A DNA stretch of 7,518 bases from an uncultured Burkholderiales bacterium. GTDB taxonomy: Bacteria; Pseudomonadota; Gammaproteobacteria; Burkholderiales; Burkholderiaceae_C. The DNA is taken from NCBI GenBank assembly GCA_903926695.1, contig CAIYKK010000180.1, forward strand, positions 1 through 7,518, written 5' to 3'. Position 1 is the stretch's first letter, and each line of letters begins with the position of its first letter. Both the position numbers and the translations under genes were made by a program. The notes under the pieces are model-generated. The model ran no database searches, was not told where the DNA came from, and saw only the letters and a program-made list of their open reading frames with translations. Positions 1 through 5,303 of the stretch are shown here, in pieces.

Positions 1-1
1 A

Positions 2-607
2 CAGATCGACGCGGGCCTGCTACTGCCGCTCGATGTGTCGCAGCCCGGCCAGATGCAGGCGGTGTTCGAGCGCATCAAGAGCGAATGGGGCCAGTTGGAC
101 TTTGTCGTGCATTCGATTGCCTTTGCGCCGCGCGACGATCTGCACGGGCGCATCACCGATTGCTCGCAGAGCGGCTTTTTGCAGGCGATGCAGATTTCGG
201 TGCATTCGTTCATCGAAATGGCGCATTTTGCCGAGCCGTTGATGAATCCGGGCGGCGCCTTCATCACGATGAGCTATTACGGCGCCGACAAGGTCATCAA
301 CAACTACAACCTGATGGGGCCGGTCAAGGCGGCGCTGGAGTCCTCGGTGCGCTACATGGCCAAGGAGCTGGGCGAGCGCGACCTCCGCGTGTTTGCCGTC
401 TCGCCCGGCCCGCTGCGCACGCGGGCCGCGTCGGGCATTGGCCACTTTGACGAGCTGATCGACATGGCTGTGACGCGCTCGCCGGGGCGGCGGCTGGTGG
501 ACATTTCCGAAGTCGGGCGCGTGGTGGCTTTTCTGGTCGGTGGCGGTGCCACGGGCATGACCGGCGACGTGATTTATGTCGATGCCGGTTTGCACCACAT
601 GGGCTAA
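2..607 (+). CDS. fabI: Enoyl-[acyl-carrier-protein] reductase, FabI type (5' end missing)
   Basis: Cytoplasmic NAD(P)H-dependent reductase of the last step in each round of type II fatty acid elongation. The frame is open from base 2, so the gene starts outside the window; 201 residues remain of a family usually near 255-265, and the N-terminal glycine-rich cofactor loop is lost. Visible FabI marks are the HSIAFAP stretch, the paired tyrosines Y92 and Y102 (ten apart, matching E. coli Tyr146 and Tyr156), K109 in YNLMGPVK (Y-x6-K rather than the Y-x3-K of ordinary short-chain dehydrogenases), then SPGPLRTRAASGI and a C-terminal TGDVIYVDAG strand. SPGPLRT replaces the SAGPIRT of E. coli FabI, and the C-terminus ends early at HHMG, so this may be a FabI paralogue (FabI2-like) rather than the main housekeeping enzyme. 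A strong terminator follows directly. The internal GTG/ATG codons near 33-35 are not real starts. Confidence 0.85.
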   Translation, partial: QIDAGLLLPLDVSQPGQMQAVFERIKSEWGQLDFVVHSIAFAPRDDLHGRITDCSQSGFLQAMQISVHSFIEMAHFAEPLMNPGGAFITMSYYGADKVINNYNLMGPVKAALESSVRYMAKELGERDLRVFAVSPGPLRTRAASGIGHFDELIDMAVTRSPGRRLVDISEVGRVVAFLVGGGATGMTGDVIYVDAGLHHMG

Positions 608-632
608 AGCCAGCTCAGGCGCTGTACGCACC

Positions 633-672
633 AAGGCCAGCGTTTCCTGCGGGAAACGGCTGGCCTTTTTTT
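633..672 (+). terminator. Rho-independent terminator after fabI
   Basis: The left arm 633-647 (AAGGCCAGC then GTTTCC) pairs with the right arm 652-667 (GGAAAC, one bulged G at 658, then GCTGGCCTT) around a four-base loop. The stem is about 15 bp and is followed by seven T residues at 666-672. It lies 25 bases after the fabI stop, so it should end that transcript and separate fabI from the signalling genes downstream. Confidence 0.92.
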
Positions 673-756
673 GCTTCCCCAGGGCGGCGGCGCACCTGCT
701 GGCGCTGGCCGCTCAATTCAGGGCGCTATTTCGCCTGAAAACGGCGGCAGAGGCGT

Positions 757-800
757 CCCATAAAATGCCGTAATGCGGAAACGCAACCAACCCATAAAAT
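757..800 (+). repeat. 10-bp direct repeat CCCATAAAAT ahead of the receiver gene
   Basis: CCCATAAAAT occurs exactly at 757-766 and again at 791-800, start to start 34 bases apart, in the 135-base stretch between the fabI terminator and the receiver gene. Each copy contains TAAAAT, one mismatch from a sigma-70 -10 hexamer. The first copy could serve a promoter together with CTGAAA at 735-740 (18-base spacing to CATAAA at 759-764). The second ends 7 bases before the ATG at 808. It could mark a promoter region, a regulator site pair, or chance in a short AT-richer patch. Confidence 0.35.
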
Positions 801-807
801 CGGATGC

Positions 808-1206
808 ATGCCAAAATTAATTGAAAAAAACAAGGTTCTCGTCGTTGACGATGTCAAAGTCAACAGAATTTTGGCCCGCGCCTACCTTGAAATGTTGGGC
901 TGGAAGGTCGATGAGTGCGACAACGGTTACGCCGCTCTCGACCACGTCAAGGAAAACCTGCCCGAGTACATTTTGCTGGACATTCAGATGCCCGGCATCG
1001 ACGGGATCGAAGTCACCAATATCCTGCGGCAGACATGGCCCGTCGGCACGCTCAAGATCGTCGCCTATACGGCGCACGCCATCACCGAAGAAGTGACCCA
1101 AATCCGTGAATCAGGATTTGATGATTTGCTGATCAAGCCCGTCGTGCTTCATGATGTCCTGGCTATTTTTGGCAACAGAAAACCCCCGCTAAAAGAGCAG
1201 GGATGA
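808..1206 (+). CDS. Stand-alone receiver-domain response regulator (CheY/DivK-like)
   Basis: A 132-residue protein that is almost wholly one phosphoacceptor receiver domain (about residues 8-122), with no DNA-binding, enzymatic or other output domain. The key residues are present: acidic pair D14-D15 after the first hydrophobic strand, phosphoacceptor D58 in LLDIQMPG, T88 in VAYTAH, and K110-P111. It should be phosphorylated by a histidine kinase in the cytoplasm, most simply the kinase encoded two genes downstream, and act by protein-protein contact or as a phosphorelay intermediate. The start at 808 fits the domain border, since only nine residues precede the first strand, but no clear Shine-Dalgarno is visible. 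Its TGA overlaps the start of the next gene in an ATGA, implying translational coupling. The short tail KPPLKEQG carries no recognisable domain. Function is firm at the domain level; the partner is inferred from position. Confidence 0.93.
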   Translation: MPKLIEKNKVLVVDDVKVNRILARAYLEMLGWKVDECDNGYAALDHVKENLPEYILLDIQMPGIDGIEVTNILRQTWPVGTLKIVAYTAHAITEEVTQIRESGFDDLLIKPVVLHDVLAIFGNRKPPLKEQG

Positions 1207-2369
1207 AGTTCTTAATTTCATTTTTTGTGTTCTTCCTGACCGCTGGCGCCTGGGCAACCGACCCCAAACCGCCGGTGCTGATCGGCCTGGATGCGGAATT
1301 CAGCCTGGACTACAGTATTTCGGCGCAGGCGATTGAAAAAGGCATGCGCATTGCGATGGCGGAAATCAATGCCAAAGGCGGCGTGCTCAATGGGCGCGAA
1401 CTCCAGCTGGTGACCAAAGACAACGGCTCGATTCCGGCGCGTGGCATCAAAAATATCCGCGAATTTGCCCTGATCCCCGAGCTGGTGGGCGTGTTTGGCG
1501 GGCGCTTCAGCCCGGTGCTGCTCGAAGAAATGGTCGCCATCCGGGAAACCGGCCTGCTGCTGTTTGCGCCCTGGTCTTCAGCTGATCCGATCATTGACAA
1601 CCAGATGCAGCCCAACCCGGTCTTTCGGCTGTCCTTGCGCGACAGTCTGGCCATTCCCAAAATGCTGCGCGTGGCGCAGGCGCGCGGCCTGGACAAGGTT
1701 GGCCTGCTGCTGATCAACACCGGCTGGGGCCGCAGCAACAAGCTGGCCGCCGACAACTACGCCAAGACATACACCTCACCGGCCATTGTTCACACGGCTT
1801 GGTACAACTTCAAGGACAGCTCGCTGATCGACAAATACGAGTCGCTGCTCAGAAGCGGCGCCAAGGCCATCATTCTGGTGGCCAATGACGACGAGGCGGC
1901 CATTCTGGTGCGCGAAATAGCCGCCTTGCCGCCAGAGCGCCGGGTTCCGGTGTTCAGCCACTGGGGCGTTGCCGGGGGCCAGTTTGTCAAGCAGGCGGGT
2001 CCGGCGCTGGCGCAGGTCGATTTCAGCGTGATCCAGACCTTCAGCTTTTTCAAGGCGGACCCGGCGGCGCTGGCCCATTTTTTTATCGCAGCCAAAAGTT
2101 TCGGCCTGGAAAAACCGGACGATGTGAGCGCGCCCACTGGCGTGGCCCATGCCTACGACCTGACGCATATTCTGGCCAAGGCGATCAATCTGGCCGGCTC
2201 GGCAGAGCGCAGCCGGGTTCGCCAGGCGCTGGAAAAAATCCACCAGTACCGGGGGCTGATCAAGGTGTACCAGCCGCCCTTTACCGCCACGCAGCATGAG
2301 GCGCTGGACGCCGATGAGCTGCTCATGGCTCGGTTCCGCCCGGATGGCGTGCTGGTTCCGGCCAACTGA
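1203..2369 (+). CDS. Periplasmic substrate-binding protein, Leu/Ile/Val (Peripla_BP_6) type
   Basis: A 388-residue exported binding protein of the branched-chain amino acid/amide family (type I periplasmic fold). Residues 1-18 form a Sec signal peptide (MKFLISFFVFFLTAGAWA), with likely cleavage before T19. The mature N-terminus follows the family pattern: IGLDAEFS, then EKGMRIAMAEINAKGGVLNGRELQ, a LVTKDNGSIPARG segment, and VGVFGGRFSPV where ligand contacts usually lie. Length is normal for the family. The ATG overlaps the stop of the receiver gene by four bases, and the histidine kinase gene begins 30 bases after its stop. No permease or ATPase gene flanks it, so a sensory role, delivering a bound ligand to the kinase's periplasmic domain, is more likely than transport. 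Orphan use by an ABC transporter encoded elsewhere remains possible. The ligand cannot be told from sequence; family members bind amino acids, amides, urea or aromatic acids. Confidence 0.92.
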   Translation: MKFLISFFVFFLTAGAWATDPKPPVLIGLDAEFSLDYSISAQAIEKGMRIAMAEINAKGGVLNGRELQLVTKDNGSIPARGIKNIREFALIPELVGVFGGRFSPVLLEEMVAIRETGLLLFAPWSSADPIIDNQMQPNPVFRLSLRDSLAIPKMLRVAQARGLDKVGLLLINTGWGRSNKLAADNYAKTYTSPAIVHTAWYNFKDSSLIDKYESLLRSGAKAIILVANDDEAAILVREIAALPPERRVPVFSHWGVAGGQFVKQAGPALAQVDFSVIQTFSFFKADPAALAHFFIAAKSFGLEKPDDVSAPTGVAHAYDLTHILAKAINLAGSAERSRVRQALEKIHQYRGLIKVYQPPFTATQHEALDADELLMARFRPDGVLVPAN

Positions 2370-2399
2370 CGGGCGCTGCCGTCCGAGGCGTCAAGGTTT

Positions 2400-4559
2400 A
2401 TGAAAACTTACCTCCACAAATCTGGCTCCAAAGTGAGTCTGGCCCAGCGCATCGAGCGGCTGAGCATGGTCGTGCTGATGACCTTTGTGCTGGTTCTGGG
2501 CAGTTTGTCCTGGCTCTTGATCAGCCATCAGGAGAAAGTGGCCTATCAGCTGCTGATCGACAAGGAGCTGGAGTTGCAGGTCGGGCGCGTGAGCACGCTG
2601 CTGCGCACGATTCATGGCGAGTTCAAGCAGATGGCGGGCAGCAGTCTGATCTCCACGGCGCTGGTCGATAGCATTGGCAAGGAGGCCTACCTTGTGCCCT
2701 ACCTTCAGGGCTTCCACCGGGTTGATGGCGTTCCGATAGCGCTTATTTTTGTGGACTTTGAAGGCAAAGAAATTGCCACCAACGGCAAGGACAGCTTCAC
2801 CAGGGCGCATCTGGACTGGCTGGGCCAGCGCATTGCCAATCCATCCCTGTCGCGGGTGGCCATCATGGGAAGCGGCGAAGCGGCAGAGCTACTGGTGGCC
2901 GAAATGGTCTATTACTCGCGCACCAAGGTGCCCGAAGGCGCGCTGATGTACCGGCTCAAAATCAGCAGCCTGACAGGCCCGCAGATACCGCTGCACTGGC
3001 GGGGCGACGGATTCAAACCCAGCGGAGGCACGTTCTGGCGCGCCCTTGCATTGCCCGACGATCTGGGTGCGCTGGGTCTGACGCTGGCGCTCAATGACAC
3101 AGGACTGGCGCACGGCCAGCTGGACATGCGGTTTTTTATCTACCTGGCGGCCACGCTGCTGATCATCGCCGCCGCCGCTGTCGTGAATCGGCGTCTGGCC
3201 CGGCATCTGACCGGCGATCTGCAGCGCCTTTCGGACTTTGCCGCCAACGTGGTGGCGGCGGGCGCCAGCCAGCAGCGCGCCAGCGCCAGCGGAACGCAGG
3301 AAGTGGCGCTGGTGGCCGAAGCCATCAACGGCATGCTCGACCGCCTGGAAGTGCAGCACCGCAAGCTGCAGCAAGAAAGCGAAGCCAAATTCCAGAATCT
3401 GGTGGAAAACATCCCCGGCGCGAGTTACCGCAAACCCCTGATCAGCAACTGCGCCCTGGACTACATGAGCCAGGGCATCGAAGACCTGACGGGTTATCCG
3501 GCGGGGGATTTTACCGACAGCAGCGCGCCGCGCTTTTACGCAGACATTGTTCATCCGCAAGACCGCGCAGTGCGTCAGCCGCTCGACGGCCAGCCGGTGC
3601 ATGTCTGGGAATACCGCATCGTTCACGCCAATGGCCAGGTGCGCTGGGTCAACGAGCGCAACCGGGTGGTTTACAGCCCGGACGGCCATCCGGCCCACCT
3701 TGAAGGCGTGCTGTTTAACATCACCGAAGCCAAAAAAGCCGAGCAAGCCCTGGTCGAGGCCGTACGCACCACGGAAGCAGCGAACCGGGCCAAGAGCCAG
3801 TTTCTCGCCACCATGTCGCACGAGCTGCGCACGCCGATGAACGGCATTGTGGGCATGGCCGAGCTGCTGACCCAGCCCACTCTGGACGACGAGACCCGCA
3901 TGATGTATGCGCAAATCGTTTTTGAGTCCAGCCAGAGCCTGCTGGCCCTGCTCAACGACATCCTGGACCTGTCGCGCATCGAAGCCGGGAAAATAGTGAT
4001 CAACCAGCTGCCGCTGTCGCCGGAAAAGATCATTTTTGACGTGGTGACTTTTTTCACCGCAGCGGCCAGAAACAAAAATCTCCAGATCGAAGCCCGGTGC
4101 GACGGCACCCACAACCACGCCTATCTGGGCGATTCGTTGCGCCTGCGCCAGATGCTGTCGAACCTGGTCGGCAATGCGGTGAAGTTCACCAACCACGGCG
4201 GCATTCACCTGCAGGTGCGGGAAGTGGCCCGACAAGCGCAATACATCGTGCTTGAGTTTTCAGTCAGCGATACCGGCATCGGCATCGCGCCTGAAAAGCA
4301 GGCGCTGCTGTTCAAGCCTTTTTCGCAGGTTGATAACTCCGACACGCGCAAGCACGGCGGCTCGGGCCTGGGCCTGTCCATCACCCACCATCTGGCCAAG
4401 CTCATGGGCGGCACGATGGGCGTGGACAGCGAAGCGGGCAAGGGTTCGCGGTTCTGGTTTCAGATTCGGCTGGGGCTGCCGGGCGCAGAGCAAAGCCCTG
4501 GCAAGCCCGAAGCGCCCCTGTCGATCAGCGAAGGGTCGCCTGCCGTGATGCAGGAATGA
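2400..4559 (+). CDS. Transmembrane PAS-containing sensor histidine kinase
   Basis: A 719-residue inner-membrane sensor kinase. In order it has TM1 (about 21-42), a periplasmic sensor region of about 200 residues (43-244) that I do not recognise, TM2 (about 245-262), a HAMP-like linker (263-327), a PAS/PAC domain (331-442) ending FNITEAKKAEQAL, a HisKA dimerisation domain with phosphoacceptor H474 in MSHELRTPMNGI, and a HATPase domain. The HATPase shows the N box (N588 and N592 in NLVGNAVKFT), G1 box (D624 in SDTGIGI), an F-box-like LFKPFSQVD, and G2 box (653-659, GGSGLGL). Kinase class resembles hybrid kinases, but the protein ends soon after the ATPase domain with no attached receiver, matching the separate receiver gene in the same unit. 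It lies 30 bases after the binding-protein gene; AAGG at 2393-2396 is a close, weak ribosome site. The signal probably comes from the binding protein, by analogy with TorS and LuxQ; that link is inferred. Confidence 0.94.
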   Translation: MKTYLHKSGSKVSLAQRIERLSMVVLMTFVLVLGSLSWLLISHQEKVAYQLLIDKELELQVGRVSTLLRTIHGEFKQMAGSSLISTALVDSIGKEAYLVPYLQGFHRVDGVPIALIFVDFEGKEIATNGKDSFTRAHLDWLGQRIANPSLSRVAIMGSGEAAELLVAEMVYYSRTKVPEGALMYRLKISSLTGPQIPLHWRGDGFKPSGGTFWRALALPDDLGALGLTLALNDTGLAHGQLDMRFFIYLAATLLIIAAAAVVNRRLARHLTGDLQRLSDFAANVVAAGASQQRASASGTQEVALVAEAINGMLDRLEVQHRKLQQESEAKFQNLVENIPGASYRKPLISNCALDYMSQGIEDLTGYPAGDFTDSSAPRFYADIVHPQDRAVRQPLDGQPVHVWEYRIVHANGQVRWVNERNRVVYSPDGHPAHLEGVLFNITEAKKAEQALVEAVRTTEAANRAKSQFLATMSHELRTPMNGIVGMAELLTQPTLDDETRMMYAQIVFESSQSLLALLNDILDLSRIEAGKIVINQLPLSPEKIIFDVVTFFTAAARNKNLQIEARCDGTHNHAYLGDSLRLRQMLSNLVGNAVKFTNHGGIHLQVREVARQAQYIVLEFSVSDTGIGIAPEKQALLFKPFSQVDNSDTRKHGGSGLGLSITHHLAKLMGGTMGVDSEAGKGSRFWFQIRLGLPGAEQSPGKPEAPLSISEGSPAVMQE

Positions 4560-4591
4560 CAGCTCGATGGCGCGGGAGCGGTTGGTTAGAT

Positions 4592-5026
4592 TTATTGCCA
4601 CTTACCACTTTCGTATATCTCCGGCTTGAATTCTGGACAGCCATTACAAACCCAGACCGATTGAATATCTAAAATTCGTTTTTTGGTAAGATCAATAAAA
4701 CAAGCATTAACTGCATAACTGTATTCCGAACCAGATATCGTGCCAATTGAGAATTTGCAGTAGGAGTCTCTGAATCTAAGCCAATCTTTTTGAGATTTTT
4801 GTAATAATTTTGGATCCGCCAAAGAAGAATATAGTTTTCTATATAATTTATTGAGTTTTTTATCGACTATTTTATATTCGTCAGCCAGGCAGGCATTGTG
4901 TTGTCTTTGTTGGAGTGCCTCACACTTTTCAAGTTGAGGTTTGGCAAGATTCCATTCGTTGATATCTAAACAAAAAGCAGGTTTAGATAAACCAAAAAGC
5001 AGCAAGTAAAAAATTACTCTTATCAT
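4592..5026 (-). CDS. Secreted LprI/DUF1311-like protein
   Basis: A 144-residue small exported protein resembling the lysozyme inhibitor LprI family (DUF1311). Residues 1-19 (MIRVIFYLLLFGLSKPAFC) are a signal peptide. Phe at -1 to Cys does not fit a lipobox, so soluble export is more likely than lipidation. The mature part shows the family layout: CEALQQRQHNACLADEY, a helix LNKLYRKLYSSL, then the typical QKDWLRFRDSYC and a late Cys followed by a LTKKRILDI helix. Six cysteines remain after the signal peptide and could form three disulfides, including a C-terminal CNGC pair. The ATG at 5026 is preferred because GGAG sits five bases before it and the signal peptide starts there; the upstream GTG at 5056 would add ten residues before it. 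The gene is strikingly AT-rich and convergent with the kinase, 32 bases apart. Actual lysozyme inhibition is not shown; many DUF1311 proteins are uncharacterised. Confidence 0.8.
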   Translation of the reverse strand: MIRVIFYLLLFGLSKPAFCLDINEWNLAKPQLEKCEALQQRQHNACLADEYKIVDKKLNKLYRKLYSSLADPKLLQKSQKDWLRFRDSYCKFSIGTISGSEYSYAVNACFIDLTKKRILDIQSVWVCNGCPEFKPEIYESGKWQ

Positions 5027-5031
5027 AATAA

Positions 5032-5035
5032 CTCC
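5032..5035 (-). promoter_or_regulatory. Ribosome binding site of the LprI-like gene
   Basis: On the minus strand GGAG lies five bases upstream of the ATG at 5026. This decides the start against the in-frame upstream GTG at 5056, which has no comparable purine-rich site. Confidence 0.75.
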
Positions 5036-5044
5036 ATAATATAA

Positions 5045-5070
5045 ATTTGGCGACACTCATCTTGCCAAAT
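5045..5070. repeat. 7-bp inverted repeat in the leader of the LprI-like gene
   Basis: ATTTGGC at 5045-5051 is a perfect inverted match to GCCAAAT at 5064-5070, with a 12-base spacer. It lies just upstream of the minus-strand start at 5026, so it could be a regulator site or a hairpin in that gene's leader. No T tract follows on either strand in a way that would make it a terminator. Function unknown. Confidence 0.4.
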
Positions 5071-5144
5071 GCCCCCGCCTAATCAGCACGGCGGAAAAAT
5101 ATTCGTTCTCAAACAACAACTTTTCAGTCGCCCAATCATTTAGG

Positions 5145-5174
5145 CAAACCTAGAGTTTGGCGGGCAAAACCGCC
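5145..5174. repeat. Two adjacent short inverted repeats in the zwf/LprI-like intergenic region
   Basis: CAAAC (5145-5149) and GTTTG (5155-5159) flank a five-base loop, and immediately after, GGCGG (5159-5163) and CCGCC (5170-5174) flank a six-base loop. No T run follows, so neither reads as a terminator. The rest of the 277-base gap 5027-5303 shows no gene I can support: one long minus-strand frame there is antisense to zwf and has no recognisable protein features. Confidence 0.3.
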
Positions 5175-5245
5175 GCCACCACCCAAGCAAACTCCCCAGT
5201 CCTAGCTCGCACCGCTCGCCAGGCTAAGTAAAACTGAAACCAACA

Positions 5246-5276
5246 TGTAACTTTATTACCTGTAAGTTTATACAAT
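5246..5276 (+). promoter_or_regulatory. Putative zwf promoter/operator with tandem 15-bp HexR-like repeats
   Basis: Two 15-bp units sit head to tail: TGTAACTTTATTACC (5246-5260) and TGTAAGTTTATACAA (5261-5275), identical at 10 of 15 positions. The first has GTAA/TTAC arms and matches 11 of 15 positions of the HexR operator as I recall it (TGTAATTAAATTACA). The second has TGTA/TACA arms. TACAAT at 5271-5276 is one mismatch from a -10 hexamer and lies 27 bases before the zwf ATG, giving a short leader; no good -35 is visible. HexR is a known 2-keto-3-deoxy-6-phosphogluconate-responsive regulator of zwf and Entner-Doudoroff genes in many Proteobacteria. Its presence in this organism is an assumption. 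Confidence 0.5.
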
Positions 5277-5303
5277 TTAAGTAACCCAATTAGAATTACC
5301 CCG

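Noticed and set aside
20..634. Minus-strand open frame (204 codons) opposite fabI
   Set aside because: It begins inside the left arm of the fabI terminator and reads through a clear FabI coding region; it is an antisense shadow.
576..773. Plus-strand open frame (65 codons) covering the end of fabI and the following gap
   Set aside because: It runs through the fabI stop region and the terminator hairpin and encodes nothing recognisable.
2889..4241. Long minus-strand open frame (450 codons) opposite the histidine kinase
   Set aside because: It is antisense to a kinase with every expected motif in order, and its translation is rich in His, Gln, Arg and Ala with no recognisable domain, as expected of a frame opposite a GC-rich gene.
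4560..4591. Terminator between the convergent kinase and LprI-like genes
   Set aside because: The 32 bases contain no convincing stem-loop with a T run in either direction.
5027..5056. Upstream GTG start for the LprI-like gene at 5056
   Set aside because: The ATG at 5026 has GGAG at proper spacing and places the signal peptide at the N-terminus; the GTG would add ten residues before it.
5159..5174. GGCGG/CCGCC hairpin as a terminator
   Set aside because: The stem is only five pairs and no T tract follows on either strand; no gene ends next to it.
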